A stretch of 64,000 nt of DNA from Holtermannia corniformis (GCA_001599935.1 BCIJ01000029.1:11331-75330), one strand, 5' to 3'. Numbered from the stretch's first letter, positions 1 through 11,700 are shown. Notes: generated from the sequence alone by a model not told the origin. A program made the numbers and translations.

Positions 1-60
1 ACGTTGATAGTAGACATTGAAACATTACCTACGTACAACACGCGACTGAACTAGGCTTAG

Positions 61-3000
61 GCGAGGATAGCGCTTGCGCACCTCAACCCTTTGCACCTCC
101 GCCCACGACCACAACCAACAAACCTGTTCCTCATCAACGGTCAAGCTGCGCCCTCCATCACGCATGAGGTCCACCTTACAATGTTTACGGAGCTCTTCCA
201 ACGTCAAACCGTCGTCCTTCAAGTCACGCGCCTCGCCAACATCCCCGTTGTCCTTGGCATTCCCTGGCTGCGCCAGACCAACCCTCATATCGACTGGTCG
301 ACCAATACCATCTCCTCCAACGGGTCAGCATTGCAAGCATCATCGTCAGCATTGTCAGCATCATCGCCAACTATCACTCCGCCTCAAGAGGCTCGTCTTC
401 AAGCAACGGTAGAAGATCTCATCCCCGCTTCGGTACCAGCCACCTATCGCAACTTTGCCGATGTCTTCAGCAAGCAGCGAGCCGATACCCTACCGGATCA
501 TCGTCCCTTTGATCATACCATACCGCTGCAACCGGACAAGCAACCACCCTTCGGTCCGATCTACTCGCTATCCGAGCCTGAACTCAAGGCCCTTCGCGAA
601 TACCTTGACGAGAACCTTGCAAAAGGATTCATCCGACCGTCTGAATCCCCAGCTGGNGCTCCGATCCTCTTTGTCAAAAAGAAAGACGCGTCACTACGTC
701 TTTGCGTCGATTACCGAGGACTTAACAAGATCACCGTCAAAAANCGCTATCCGCTGCCTCTCATCTCCGAGCTGTTGGACCGACTTCGCCAAGCCAAAGT
801 CTTCACCAAGATTGACCTCCGCGGCGCCTACAACCTCCTTCGCATCGCAAAAGGCGAAGAATGGAAAACTGCTTTCCGCACTCGATATGGACACTTCGAA
901 TACCAAGTCATGCCCTTCGGCCTCACCAACGCACCCGCGTCTTTNCAACACCTCATGAACCACACCTTCCGTGACATGCTCGATGTCTTCGTCATTATCT
1001 ACCTGGACGACATCTTAATCTATTCGCCGGATCAAGACACACACGTCAAACACGTTACTGCTGTCCTCAACCGTCTTCGCCAAGCCAAGCTTTACGCTAA
1101 GCCTGAAAAGTGCGAATTTCACCGGGAACAAGTCGAATTCCTCGGATACGTCATTGGCCCTCACGGGATCACCATGGACCAAACCAAAGTCCAGTGCATC
1201 CTGGATTGGCCTACGCCAACCAATGTCAACGAGACGCGATCATTCCTCGGCTTCGCCAACTTTTATCGCCGCTTCATCAAGAACTACTCNGCCGTTGCGC
1301 ACCCTCTTACGCAACTCACTCGCAAGGACCAACCTTTCGCCTGGTCAACCGCTGCCGAACAATCTTTCGCAGCTCTCAAGTCTTCCTTCGCCTCAGCCAA
1401 TCTGCTGAAACACTTCGATCCCGCTACCGTCCTCGTACTCGAAACCGATGCCTCCGACTACGCTATCGCCGCTATCTTATCGCAAAAACCAGCTTGCAGC
1501 ACCGACAATGCTGAGCTGCGTCCTATCGCCTTCTTCTCCAGAAAAATGACGCCTCCTGAACTCAACTACGAGATTCATGACAAGGAGATGCTCGCCATTA
1601 TCGCTGCCTTCAAGGAATATCGCCACTATCTCGAAGGGAGTCAACACACCGTTGAAGTGTTGACAGACCACCGATCGCTCGAATACTTTACCTCGTCCAA
1701 GCAACTCAATCGTCGTCAAGCCCGCTGGTCTGAATTTCTCTCGGACTTCAACTTTGTCATCAAGTACCGGCCAGGACTCCAAGGGACCAAGCCCGACGCC
1801 TTAACCCGTCGTCCCGATGTTCACCCACTTGTCAAAGGTTCAAGCCTCTCTGTTGCTGCCAATCCGCACAACTTCCAGCAATTACTCAAGCCTGGTCAAT
1901 ATCTCCGCTCTACCGCTACCGATCTTATCGTTACATCGACACTTCAACACTCCATCCGTCAGGCGCAAGATCAAGACGACTTCGCCACTGCTACCAAAGA
2001 TAATCCCNCATCAACCGACTTCTCCGTTGATCCTGGAGGTCTTCTACTTCGTCACGGCAAGATCTACGTCCCTGAATCCCTTCGCCTCCAACTCGTCACC
2101 GAACGTCATGACCGTCCAACCGTGGGACATCCTGGCCGTCGTAAAACTCTTCAACTCATCCAACGTGACTACTGGTGGCCCAAGATGAAGTCCTTTGTCT
2201 TCGACTACGTTGCCACCTGCGACGTCTGCAACCGGGCAAAATCTCGACATCACAAACCATACGGCGAACTCAAGTCACTCCCTGTTCCACCGTACCCCTG
2301 GTCGTCCATATCAATGGACTTTATTGAGGAACTTCCTGTTTCCAGCGGCTTCAACTCAATCCTCGTCATCGTCGACCGTCTCACCAAGATGGCAATCTTC
2401 CTCCCGACAACAACAACCCTTACCGCTGAGGAACTTGGTCCACTCTTCGTCACACACGTCTTCTCGAAACACGGCATTCCAACAAGCATCGTCTCCGACC
2501 GTGGTGCCAAGTTCACGTCCCGCTTCTGGCAATCATTCACCAGCCTTCTCGGCATCTCTGCAGACTTCACTACTGCGTTCCATCCGCAATCTGATGGTCA
2601 AACCGAGATCGTCAATCAAGCCCTCGAAAAATACCTCCGCATTTTCACCGACTATCAGCAATCAAACTGGTCGTCCCTCCTGCCACTTGCCGAATTTGCA
2701 TACAACAACCTCCCGCATTCATCAACAACCGTGTCTCCGTTCTTCGCCAACAAAGGCTATCACCCAAAAGCCGACTTTGCCCCCGCTCCCGTCGAGACCA
2801 ACGCACCACACGCTGTTCAGCAAGTTGTTGATCTTAGCAAACTACACAACTTCCTTCGTGACGAGGTCCAGACAGCCATCAACAACATGGCACGTCATTA
2901 CGACAAGAAACACCTCCCAGCACCCGTCTACAACCTCGGCGACCAAGTCTGGCTCTCAACACGTAATTTCGCAACTGGTCGTCAAGCCAAGAAACTCGAC

Positions 3001-3378
3001 CACCGTTACGTGGGTCCTTTCAAGATCACAAAACGCATATCATCCCATGCGTACCAACTCGACCTCCCCTCCACTATGCGCGTTCACAACGTCTTCCATG
3101 TCAACCTCCTGGAACCGTACCGACCCAATGAAATCACTGGTCGTACACAAGAACCTCCACCACCCGTCATTGTCAACGGCGAAGAAGAACTCGAGGTCCA
3201 AGCCATCCTCGACAGCAAGATGGACCGTCGCTATCGTCACGAACCGCTCCGCTACCTTGTCCATTGGAAAGGTTACAATGATACGAACGATACTACTTGG
3301 GAACCGCTTTCGCACCTGGAGAACGCACTCGACTTGGTTCAAGATTTCCACAAACGACACCCTAATCGACCTCGTTAA
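61..3378 (+). CDS. Ty3/gypsy chromovirus polyprotein, 5'-truncated
   Basis: This is a retrotransposon Pol polyprotein. In order it has the tail of the aspartic protease (the VVLGIPWL segment, without the catalytic D[ST]G part), reverse transcriptase ([25 protein letters not shown] and the YLDD catalytic box near nt 1002), RNase H (TDASDYA), an integrase H2C2 zinc finger (CDVCNRAK) with catalytic core ([22 protein letters not shown]), and a C-terminal chromodomain ([16 protein letters not shown]) that ends at the stop. The chromodomain marks the chromovirus clade. The frame is open from about nt 61, but stops at 52 and 58 close it upstream. Gag and most of protease are therefore missing, and no ATG suits a real start. 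Five undetermined bases fall inside the ORF without closing it. The rest of the frame is intact, so the copy is young but not autonomous as seen here. Confidence 0.93.
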   Translation, partial: ARIALAHLNPLHLRPRPQPTNLFLINGQAAPSITHEVHLTMFTELFQRQTVVLQVTRLANIPVVLGIPWLRQTNPHIDWSTNTISSNGSALQASSSALSASSPTITPPQEARLQATVEDLIPASVPATYRNFADVFSKQRADTLPDHRPFDHTIPLQPDKQPPFGPIYSLSEPELKALREYLDENLAKGFIRPSESPAXAPILFVKKKDASLRLCVDYRGLNKITVKXRYPLPLISELLDRLRQAKVFTKIDLRGAYNLLRIAKGEEWKTAFRTRYGHFEYQVMPFGLTNAPASXQHLMNHTFRDMLDVFVIIYLDDILIYSPDQDTHVKHVTAVLNRLRQAKLYAKPEKCEFHREQVEFLGYVIGPHGITMDQTKVQCILDWPTPTNVNETRSFLGFANFYRRFIKNYXAVAHPLTQLTRKDQPFAWSTAAEQSFAALKSSFASANLLKHFDPATVLVLETDASDYAIAAILSQKPACSTDNAELRPIAFFSRKMTPPELNYEIHDKEMLAIIAAFKEYRHYLEGSQHTVEVLTDHRSLEYFTSSKQLNRRQARWSEFLSDFNFVIKYRPGLQGTKPDALTRRPDVHPLVKGSSLSVAANPHNFQQLLKPGQYLRSTATDLIVTSTLQHSIRQAQDQDDFATATKDNPXSTDFSVDPGGLLLRHGKIYVPESLRLQLVTERHDRPTVGHPGRRKTLQLIQRDYWWPKMKSFVFDYVATCDVCNRAKSRHHKPYGELKSLPVPPYPWSSISMDFIEELPVSSGFNSILVIVDRLTKMAIFLPTTTTLTAEELGPLFVTHVFSKHGIPTSIVSDRGAKFTSRFWQSFTSLLGISADFTTAFHPQSDGQTEIVNQALEKYLRIFTDYQQSNWSSLLPLAEFAYNNLPHSSTTVSPFFANKGYHPKADFAPAPVETNAPHAVQQVVDLSKLHNFLRDEVQTAINNMARHYDKKHLPAPVYNLGDQVWLSTRNFATGRQAKKLDHRYVGPFKITKRISSHAYQLDLPSTMRVHNVFHVNLLEPYRPNEITGRTQEPPPPVIVNGEEELEVQAILDSKMDRRYRHEPLRYLVHWKGYNDTNDTTWEPLSHLENALDLVQDFHKRHPNRPR

Positions 3379-3495
3379 TCCCCTTCCTTATTCAACAAGA
3401 CCTCTCGCAGCTCTTCTCAGACGGCTTCACGAGCTTTGCTCCAATCTCCCATCTCCACTACAAGTCTTCAACACTTCGCAGGAGCTCAGCCTTAT

Positions 3496-3504
3496 GGGGG
3501 GGGG
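3496..3504 (+). other. Polypurine tract of the chromovirus
   Basis: A run of nine G lies 4 nt upstream of the LTR start. This is the expected place and composition for the plus-strand primer used in reverse transcription of LTR elements. Confidence 0.7.
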
Positions 3505-3586
3505 ATACTGTCACGACCCGGTCTAGGCCTCGGCCCGTGACACATAGGCCTGCCACTTTCAAACCTCGTCTCCACAGGATTTCACG

Positions 3587-3749
3587 AACTGTTCATGGAA
3601 AGTCCTGCGGAATGGTTTCATGGAAAGTCCTGCGGAGCTTTCATGGAATGTTCACGAAACATTCACGAAATGTTCATGAAAAGTTCATGAAAGGTTCATG
3701 AAAGNTTCATGAAAGTTTCATGAAAGGTTCATGAAAGTTTCATGAAAGG
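3587..3749 (+). repeat. Tandem array in LTR U3 (TTCATGAAAG units)
   Basis: A short array holds degenerate 10-11 bp units around TTCATGAAAG. It begins with two longer units of the form TTCATGGAAAGTCCTGCGG. Each unit contains a near-palindromic TTCATGAA core. It ends about 30 bp before the TATA box, so it may act as a U3 enhancer or be a simple slippage product. One undetermined base sits inside it. Confidence 0.75.
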
Positions 3750-3780
3750 ATTGGGACTGAAAACTGAAAGCCTGTTTTTG

Positions 3781-3788
3781 TATATAAA
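3781..3788 (+). promoter_or_regulatory. TATA box of the LTR promoter
   Basis: TATATAAA lies in the middle of the LTR just downstream of the tandem array. That is the expected U3 position for the promoter of a gypsy element. Confidence 0.55.
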
Positions 3789-4063
3789 GCCTGCCAGAAT
3801 CGCCCTTGGGTCTTCTTCCCAAGGATCGATTCTCATATGTTACTTGTGCAATCCTAAGCACCGGTCAACAGTCGACAGTTCAAGAACAACGTCAAGCCTC
3901 GTCTCCGCCTTCATCGTCGACTTCGTCATTGCCTGCTGCGTTGCCACCGCAGTCTGATCCTCAGGCAACCCAACCGCCGTCCAACCCTTTCACAAGACTC
4001 GTCTCGTGGCAACCTTCGTCGTCCACTCGGCTCGGCCTGACCAACCGGGTTCGGGTCGTAACA

Positions 4064-4375
4064 ATCATCATGATCACCCTTGGCCACGCCGTCGCCAAGA
4101 TGAGCATCGTCGCTCGTGGGGGAGTGTTGGAATACGCCACGCAGCCAGCCATCCCGGCGGAGGACGCCGCATCCGGCGAACACTACATCCGGCGAGGATG
4201 TAGCCAAGACACGTCTGCCGCGGCGAGGATGTAGCCAAGGCGCCGAGGGACACTACATCCGGCGAGACAGTCAGGATGGCGTGCTAGACATCAGGGACGT
4301 CAGAGTTGTAGGCGAAAGCCTACAAAGAAGCGCCGTAGCGAGCGAGATGCATCACGGTTCTTCCCCAATCTAACA
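4064..4375 (+). repeat. Ty1/copia-type pol tail and LTR remnant
   Basis: A second LTR appears to start at 4125 with TGTTGGAATAC and end at 4375 with CTAACA (251 bp, TGTT...AACA ends). Just before it is GTGGGGGAG, a typical copia polypurine tract. The frame leading into it reads KMSIVARGGVLE, which resembles the C-terminus of fungal copia polyproteins. The LTR carries two internal duplicates (ACACTACATCCGGCGAG and GCGAGGATGTAGCCAAG, twice each). Only about 60 bp of element-internal DNA remain, because the gypsy LTR abuts it. The simplest reading is that the gypsy element inserted into, or recombined with, the 3' end of a copia element. Confidence 0.55.
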
Positions 4376-5115
4376 TACCGCCCCTTGATCTTGTGAGCCA
4401 ACAGCGTCAGCTGCAACGTATCGCCTTTACCACTTGCAAAGACCGAAAACAAGAGGTACGGCAGCCGCGATGATGCCCAAACGCTGTTGCGTTGCGACTA
4501 TCACACGGAGATCATCAACCGTCCGGGCAACAGCTACAGCTTATTGTGTGGAGTGCGTGTAATCGGCTGGGGTTTCCGTCCCACCGGCGCCAACGCTTTC
4601 TGCCATCCTTCATACTTGCTGCGCTAAGACTTGCCGCACTTCAGTGGCTAAGACTGAGGCTTCATAGACAATCATGGCCTCTCACTCAGCGTGGTACTAT
4701 CCCGTATCAGTCGATGGACATACTTCCTCTCCAGAGTCCAGAGTGTTGAGTGGCGAGCTCTCAGAGTGGTTAGCGGCGTTCTCGGGGTTATCGCCAGGCC
4801 AGGGAGCCTCGATGTAACAACCAACGATCACTGCCCAACACAGAGTGGTCCTCGTTCTCCGTGGGAACCCGGGCAAGCACGATCACCCGTCTGTCTTTCG
4901 CTTGCACGGGACAGTCGCACGAAAGTCGACTACAAGCCAGCGGTCGATCTAGCCTAGCCCTCGCGCTCCCCACTCCTATCGTTGTCGCTCTCTAACCGCG
5001 AGTCGTGCCAAAGCCCACTCGACCCACGGAGTGTATAGTCGTGCTATTCTCACGCCCTGTCGAACGCGTATCGGACCTCAACCTCTTCCCTTTGCTTCAA
5101 GCCCCTACATACGGC
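4376..5115. other. Intergenic, no gene seen
   Basis: This lies between the copia LTR remnant and the next gene. Only short shadow ORFs are present. The sequence just upstream of 5116 must hold the promoter of the next gene, but I see no clear TATA box. Confidence 0.5.
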
Positions 5116-6750
5116 ATGTCCGCTCAAAGTGTATGGCCGGTATATCGGTTGCCATGGCTGACTTGGGGGCCACAGCCTGAGGCATTCGAGGCTTGGAAGT
5201 CTTCAGTCTTCTATGCCAATCTTCAAAGGCTCATCCAAGAGCACATTGATGGTTCCAGAGAGGTTACGGAAGATGCGCTACAGTACTGCGTCCGGTCATC
5301 GATTCACGCGGCGCTTAGTCATCTATGTCCTCTCAGCACCGTCAGCGTCGATCAAGTGAACGTGTATCGACTGGGCATAGAGGACAAGCTGCCAGCCCGG
5401 CAACTGCTGGCACTGTGTCAGCAGGCGGTCGATGCGGCGCGCAATGACCAAAGGGGGAAAGGCCAACAGAAGCCCGGTCCGCCCACCCAAGCTACTGTGT
5501 CGACGTACCCAGATGTTACGATCTCGGTCAAGCTTCCCAACGGTCGCTCGTTGGCATTCGGCGCAGAACTGAAATACTGTCAATCAACGATGGACACAGC
5601 TGAGGCGAAAGCACTCGTGGTGAAAGCAACGGCCCAGATCCTCTGGTACGTTGGCGTTGGCTACGCCACCTCAGCGACGAGAGTGGGTCTCGTGCTCGTC
5701 ACGCACGACTTTGCACGCTTGTTCGTCCACGACAATGTCGTTTACCTCGAGACAGGGCACTCCAGCCCCCTCACGAACGACCTGGGTATCGTGGATGCGC
5801 AGACGCTGTTTGAACTCAACCTCGGCCACATCCTCGTTCTGCCCCATACCATCAAATCAGCTTCATCAACCTGCGCCGATCACGTCCTCTTTGCCCACGT
5901 CGAGCGTGCCGCACATGATGCCCTGTGCATGGCGAACGGGCAGATCACCGACAGTCGCCGTCAGCCAACAGACGAGTCGTATCTGCGCCTTGACGCTGAC
6001 CCCGTCAAACTACTACCGAGCGCCTTGAACAGTACCTCTGACAAGAAGGCCACTGCTATCAGACCTTCCGATCGACTTTCGCCTACTGCCGAGACCGATG
6101 ATCAGGCAGTTGGGGCAAAGAGGCGCAAAGTCGCCAGAGTCGTCGACCCTCCCGAACCCATTACGATGCAACCTTTCGTTGGCCCGGCCTCCACCTCTGC
6201 CGACAGTAATTGCTACGTCGTCTTCAGTCTCCACTCAATCACCCCCACCCCAACAGAATGCCTAGCGCAGATCATAAGCCAGCAAGCCCGCCGCCTTCCT
6301 CAATCCGCTTCAGTCAGCTCGTCGACAACAAACTCAGGCTCCTCATCCAACCCATCGCTCGATAAATCGCTCGTGCCGATCTCATCAGACTCGGACTCGA
6401 TACACATCGTGCTCAATGCCACCGCGACTCAAGCTGAACTCCAGCCAGAGCACTCGGTCAGATCTGGTGAAGTCATCGGATCATCAAGCGGTATGCCGAG
6501 CGAGAGCAGTCGCGGGATGCATGGCGAGCACTACATCGAGGACGAGGACACGGGCATGGATGCGGACTTGAGTGAGCCGAGCAGCGAAGGAGAAGATGAC
6601 GGCGAAGAGGGTGATCGACTTTGGAGACGTGATTTCGAGACGCAAGTGGCCATTGCTGCGGCCATCGCAACGCTCGACGCCGCCGGCTTGCAAGTGCGCC
6701 TTTGCTCTCCGAAGGAGCTTGATCTGGTGCTTCGGACGGCTGGAGTTTGA
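5116..6750 (+). CDS. Orphan protein with PD-(D/E)XK-like motif
   Basis: A single-exon ORF of 544 aa starts at the first ATG in frame (MSAQSVWPVYRLP). The open frame extends upstream to a GTG at 5005, but a eukaryotic start favours 5116. Residues about 130-165 read YPDVTISV, then a short loop, then FGAELKYCQS. This matches the PD-Xn-(D/E)XK pattern of restriction-endonuclease-fold nucleases, with D, E and K in the right order on two predicted strands. Strand-rich hydrophobic segments follow (VGLVLVTHDF, HILVLPHTI). The C-terminal third is Ser/Thr-rich and ends in an acidic stretch, so it is probably disordered. A basic KRRK near residue 330 could be a nuclear signal. Function is unknown and the nuclease assignment is inference. 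It lies next to retroelement remnants, in an accessory setting. Confidence 0.6.
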   Translation: MSAQSVWPVYRLPWLTWGPQPEAFEAWKSSVFYANLQRLIQEHIDGSREVTEDALQYCVRSSIHAALSHLCPLSTVSVDQVNVYRLGIEDKLPARQLLALCQQAVDAARNDQRGKGQQKPGPPTQATVSTYPDVTISVKLPNGRSLAFGAELKYCQSTMDTAEAKALVVKATAQILWYVGVGYATSATRVGLVLVTHDFARLFVHDNVVYLETGHSSPLTNDLGIVDAQTLFELNLGHILVLPHTIKSASSTCADHVLFAHVERAAHDALCMANGQITDSRRQPTDESYLRLDADPVKLLPSALNSTSDKKATAIRPSDRLSPTAETDDQAVGAKRRKVARVVDPPEPITMQPFVGPASTSADSNCYVVFSLHSITPTPTECLAQIISQQARRLPQSASVSSSTTNSGSSSNPSLDKSLVPISSDSDSIHIVLNATATQAELQPEHSVRSGEVIGSSSGMPSESSRGMHGEHYIEDEDTGMDADLSEPSSEGEDDGEEGDRLWRRDFETQVAIAAAIATLDAAGLQVRLCSPKELDLVLRTAGV

Positions 6751-6848
6751 GTGCTTACAAATCAAAGCTCATTGTAGATAACGAAAGACTCAGTGTGACA
6801 TGACATCTGTACATAACTTTGCCGGGTCAAGTATTGCTAGGCTGGTCT

Positions 6849-9800
6849 TTAGACATCACAGAGTACAGCCGACACCACAACGTCCCTCATAAACAGACCA
6901 ATTCGAGTCTTATACTCCTTTGCGAACAGCACTTGTTGGTGGTGTGCTAGGCAGTAGTAGGTGTCGGGCTGTCCGTACGGATCGGCACACCCGTGTTCGG
7001 CTTTAAAACCTGGGTTTTGCACGTTTGCAAGGCGGAAATAGCAAGTCGGATACTGTGCGTCACTGTCAGCGTCGAAGAAGTGATCAATCGCCGGGAACTC
7101 ACATCGCAGCCGTTGGCCTTGAACCCGGCGTCGCTGGCTCCACAATCTGCCCGATCGCATCTTGGATCGCAAACTCTTCAGCATCGTCGACCGCTTCTTC
7201 TCCCGCATCTTGCCACTCGCGCCACGTCTTGCCAGTCTTCAACCCTGGGATTGGCTGGTCGAGGACAGAGTGGATATAGAATATGTGCGGGTGCAGAAGG
7301 GAGTAGTGTTTTAGGTGACGAGCTTGATCTGTTTCGGTAATGGTACCGAGCGCCTTGTAGCTGTCGAACCGCTGCCAGCTTTGAGCCTGAGTCGACTGTC
7401 AGCGGGTGAACACCAACACAGCTCTCCTACATACAGTCTCTTTGGAGATCAAACGGCGCCATTCTTCAACATTCGTCCGTGATCCAGGCAGGAGCTTTTC
7501 AGTCGCCACGTTGTCCTCGAAGCCGAGCACCGACACGGTTCCGCCTTGCGCTTTGAGAGCGTCATGCATAGCTTTGTACACCAAAGCGTATGCCTCGGCG
7601 TGCGTCTTTGGCAAGAAGCCTTTGAGGCTCCACGCGAGTCTCGCCGCAAGGGCCATACTGTGCGCTTGACCGTCGTACAGCGCGGCAGCAATCTTCTCCA
7701 ACAGTTTGGGTTTGTTCGATAGGGGTTTGGTGCTGCCGTCGATCAATGACGACGCCGGCGGATTCTTGAGCAGGTGGTCATATCGGCGCAAACCGTTGTT
7801 CTTCAGATTGAGCTCTCGCCATATCACTGGAGCCTGGACTTGCGGCGACTTTGCACGGGCAGCCGAAACACGCGCTTTTTGCACTGTTCTCGCTTCGCCC
7901 GTGAAGACAACGTCGTCTTCGTCAACAGAGCTGCGACGCTTGCGTTTCCCTTTGTCGATTCTTGCAGGAGGATTTGAGTCACAGGGATCGGCGACTGCGG
8001 CGGGGTCCGTTGTGAGAGATGTTCCATGGTAGAAGGGACATGCTCGATCCACAGTAGCTGTACAGTCAGTGTTCGGACAGCGACAGGTCTCAGTAGAACA
8101 CACCCTCGCCCAATCTTTAGAATCGTCCTTTTTTTTTCTGCTGCGGCAAGGGGCGCGCCAGCCAGCGACTAACGGTACCCTCAGACACTGGCGTTGTAAA
8201 CTTGATACCGCCATCGAACTCGAAAAACTGCTCTCGGATTGCCGCGGCCACCTTCTTGGCCGTGGGTTTGACGGTGAAATGTTGACCGAGAAACTGGTAC
8301 ATGACCTGATGGTAGCGATTGTACTTTACACAATGATCAGCCAAGGCTAGTATAGCTGTTGCGCCGACAGCAACTCACGTCGCCTAGCGGCACTGTCATG
8401 ATCCCACCCGCTTGATTGCCGTGGAGCAAGACCCGCAGTACTCGCTCCTCCCCCTCCTCGGCTGCCTCCAAGATCTCTCCCATGCGCTTTACCCAACCAC
8501 ACCACTTGTACATGGCTGTACCAGCCCACGCCGCGTCGCTGACCATGTCTTGCTGCTCCCAGAATGGTGATCCTTTGAGCGGAATATTGCTAGCCTTGTG
8601 AAAGTGCCAAAGCTCGATCAAATTGGCGATCGTACATTCGGTGTCGAGAAACCACATTGCTGCCCTGAGACTGATAGCCTGTATACCGGTGACGACCTGG
8701 CCGATGATCTCGTTGGGCTGATAGCTTAGGACCTCGCCGTAGAGCGCACTGAAGCTCTCCTTGACAACTTGTGCGGTCAGTTGGGAGGTGGGGGGGGGGG
8801 AGACTGCGAACACTGATGCTTCCTGCGAACGAGCTCGATAGCTGGGCGTGTCGAGTGATCTCGGTAGCGGACAAGGACGCGGGTCGAGTACTCTGCATTT
8901 GCGCCATGCGAGAGACAAACTCGCCATCAGTGTACTCGCGAGACACATCTCGTTTGAATCGGGACAGCGCCGAACGAGTGTCGTAGCCAGTCCATGACGT
9001 CGCCGTTGGGCGCACACATCGGATCGCTAGGTCGAGCACACTCGAATCCCAAAACACAGCCGTGACAGGCTCGACATCTTGAGGACCCAGGTACGCCTCG
9101 AGTACGATGGTGAAAGGTGTGCCGGCGATATAGTTCCAGAGTGTTGATTTCCCGAGAAGATGGAGATATCGACAATCACGAACTTCAGTCGGGTGCGATA
9201 GGGAGATGATACGCCTAGTTTGCATGATTTGCTGCAGACGCGGTGCTTTGGGCGGGTGCGCGCGAACCACGCACCTGTACGGTACGCGGATCCCTTCAAT
9301 CGTTTGCAAGAAAATGACAGCAACGCCTTGTCCAGAACGAGGCCCGTCAACGGCCACTTGGGCGAGCTCGTCGGAAACCCTGCCCAAATCTGCCGCCGAC
9401 GCATGGGCAGCAGCGAGTGCTACGAGCGCGCCACCCAGCTGGCACGTTCTCGGATCTGGCGCTCGAGGCCCAGGATCCGGCGGACCCCTGTCGGGTCCAA
9501 CGTCTTCGCCACCACCACCACCACCGCCGCCGCCAGCACCAGCACCATTGTCACCTTCAGCAGCATCCACACGTCGGAAGGGCAAAGTGTGGTTGCTGAT
9601 GCTGGGCGCCGCAATCTCATCGTAGTTTGGCCACAACTTGATATCCCCGACATCATCCAAATCTTGAAGCCGGAACGCCTAAATGCGGCCCACAGCCGAA
9701 TCCGCAGGAGCGCTAGACGTTGGTGGGATCGCCTCCCATTCGTCATCTTCGCCCGCTTCCACAAGGAACTCTGAGTCGTAGAGTGCGGGAGCGAGCGTGC

Positions 9801-10392
9801 TAGGCTTGATCCCGGAGCGAAGCCAGAAGGTGTCGCCATCGACTAGCAGAAAACCTCTGCAATGGTGAGTAGGTTGCCATCACTGAAGCGCCGAAGAGTC
9901 CACTCACTCGTCTCTTGACGAAGTCTACTACTCGCTTAGCTCTGTCAGCGACAATGGTGCATCGACCATGCAGGCCGCTAGGGTAGCCATCAGAACCTGC
10001 CGAGCATCTCAAATCATCGTGTGATCGCACGTACCCGGCGAGAACCAGAACAACAATGTCGACCGTCAATGCGTCGAAGGAACCGAAACTGAGCCCTGCC
10101 GAGTGCTCAGCGCACTCACATAAGCGAACTCAGATGCAACATACGGTATGTCGAGGGATAGGCCGTCGGTCGGCGGCGTGTGATCGATAAAGCTGCTGCG
10201 CGGCATATTGCGCACCGGCTCTAATGCCAGTTCCAGAGAGCAGGGTGGCGCGCTAACCAGCAGTGTCGGAGTAGAGATTGGAGGGAAAGTGCCATCGGAG
10301 CGTCCAGGGAGTGTGGCGTCGGAATGCGAGTACGAAGGCTTGGTACGCGCGAGGCTTTTCCAATGCGCTGAAGTGATGGACGGTGAGAGCAT
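6849..10392 (-). CDS. Large uncharacterised multi-exon protein
   Basis: I do not recognise this gene. Starting at ATG 10392 (MLSPSITSAH) it reads through many short introns to a stop at 6849. Segments that join in frame include a hydrophobic N-terminal stretch (LTVDIVVLVLAG), LLVDGDTFWLRSGIKP, a Pro/Gly-rich low-complexity patch (about 9480-9550, shared with a CACCAC repeat), IKLWPNYDEIAAP, a conserved-looking centre, a Cys cluster (TETCRCPNTDC then ACPFYHG, about 8050-8110), a basic KGKRKRRSS stretch, helix-rich KPKLLEKIAAALYDG, and a C-terminus with YPTCYFRLANVQNPGF and CLAHHQQ. The Cys/His patterns suggest zinc binding. The exact exon map is uncertain, and the region could hold two genes. 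It overlaps no known family and lies in the accessory left part of the window. Confidence 0.45.
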
Positions 10393-11700
10393 GTGTTAGC
10401 GAGGCGCTAGGAGCTTGCTAGCCGCCTCCGTCTTTTGGCATTTCTGGCAGTTTCGCCAGAATCGCCAAAGGGACGGCTTTCGAGATTGGCTCAACCGTCT
10501 TTCGCCATCATCGAGGGCGGCTGCAAGCTCGAGGCTCACCCGCCATCCTCCCCTTCTTCCTCCTCTTTGTCTGCACTCCGTTTCAGTCGCCTACAAGTTG
10601 TACTTTATGGCCTGTTGGAGCCACGTCTTGCGTCATGCATCACGTGTCTGCCGGTGCGGGTGGGCGGGATCCCCTTCGCTACGACGCCAGCCGAGCTAAC
10701 AGCCGGCCGGCCTGCTTGATAATCCTTCTGACCGCACTGACTCTCTGATTCGTAACGCTCTCCTCTCTGTCCGTTGACCACTGAGACGGCTTTGAAGCCG
10801 GGTGTCTCGACATCTTCCTCGGGGTGACCAGGGGCAGCAGCAGGATCAGGCGCACTATGTCGTACAGCGAGGTGTTGTGTCTGCTTACGCGACTGGCCAG
10901 TGTCAGTCGACACACACAAAACCATCAGCGCGACATCAGAAGCAATTTCTCAAACGCTCAGGGGTCCAATGAGAACGCACATGGTTGATGCCAGCAGGCA
11001 GTAGGACTGCGTGCTTTTGTCAAGCAGACACTCCTGCGATGCTGAAGCGGCTGGTGCGATGCACCAGACGACCTCCTCCCGAGCGCATTCTCCAGTTACT
11101 TTGGGGCGGCCAGTGCTTTGCTTGCGAGACGCATATACCGTCAGCTTTACCGTCTGACTAGCGGACGATGTCGACCGCAGACACGTTAAGCAGTAAAGTG
11201 CGAGTCTTTGTGCATTGTAAACATCTCGTCGGGTGCATCCAGAACACCGCACAGACCCACGTCTGTGCGATAAGCCTGCTGCGACCAAAACTCAGTTATC
11301 GACGACTTCGAGGCTCTAGGTCAAACATGTACGGCACTTGCATCTCGCTACCAATCCAGACCTTATCGTTGTCGCAGCTGCCCTCGCCGTGGTCAACACA
11401 CTGGTGACTCGACAAATTTCATCACTGACCTCGAAGGCTCGTCACCCGCGCCGCTCCCATCCTTCTCAGCGTTGTACGCCTTGCGAGTTTGATTCGTAAG
11501 GATCTGCTCTCGCGTCAGACATTGGGATCAGAGCCCGAGCGTGGCGCTGTGGTCAGGTCACCAGCTGCGTTCAGTGCTTGGTAGAGCCGGCGGCTTGTCC
11601 AACCCAGGGTTGTAGGCTCAAGCCATAAGGTCGTGCAATTCGTAGAAATCTGACGGACTTGATGCACCACCGCCTCACGCGGGCGTCTGTGGACCAAACA
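10393..11700. other. Gene-poor stretch, no convincing gene
   Basis: Short ORFs occur on both strands (for example minus 10605-10925 and 10950-11288). None could be joined into a model with convincing splice sites and none shows a recognisable motif. It may hold a decayed gene. The part next to 10392 must contain the promoter of the minus-strand gene. Confidence 0.4.

Larger units (their letters stand above)
61..4063 (+). mobile_element. Truncated chromovirus (Ty3/gypsy) insertion
   Basis: The element runs from the truncated pol frame through a polypurine tract to one complete 3' LTR. No 5' LTR or gag lies in the window. Either the element lost its 5' end or the contig assembly broke there. 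Position 4064 follows the LTR directly, but no target-site duplication can be tested without the 5' flank. Confidence 0.85.
3509..4063 (+). repeat. 3' LTR of the chromovirus
   Basis: The 555-bp LTR starts TGTCACGACCCGG and ends CGGGTCGTAACA. The ends form the short TGT...ACA inverted repeat of LTRs, with a longer inverted match (TGTCACGACCCGG against CCGGGTTCGGGTCGTAACA). It lies just after the polypurine tract. Inside are a purine-rich tandem array and a TATA box, the expected U3 layout. Confidence 0.85.

Noticed and set aside
74..3526. Long plus-strand ORFs in other frames of the retroelement (for example 2195-3526, 443 codons)
   Set aside because: They overlap the well-supported Pol frame, have no domain and show the composition of a shifted GC-rich frame.
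9480..9560. Histidine-rich ORF encoded by a CACCAC repeat
   Set aside because: It is a trinucleotide repeat in a shadow frame. The opposite strand belongs to the multi-exon minus-strand gene.
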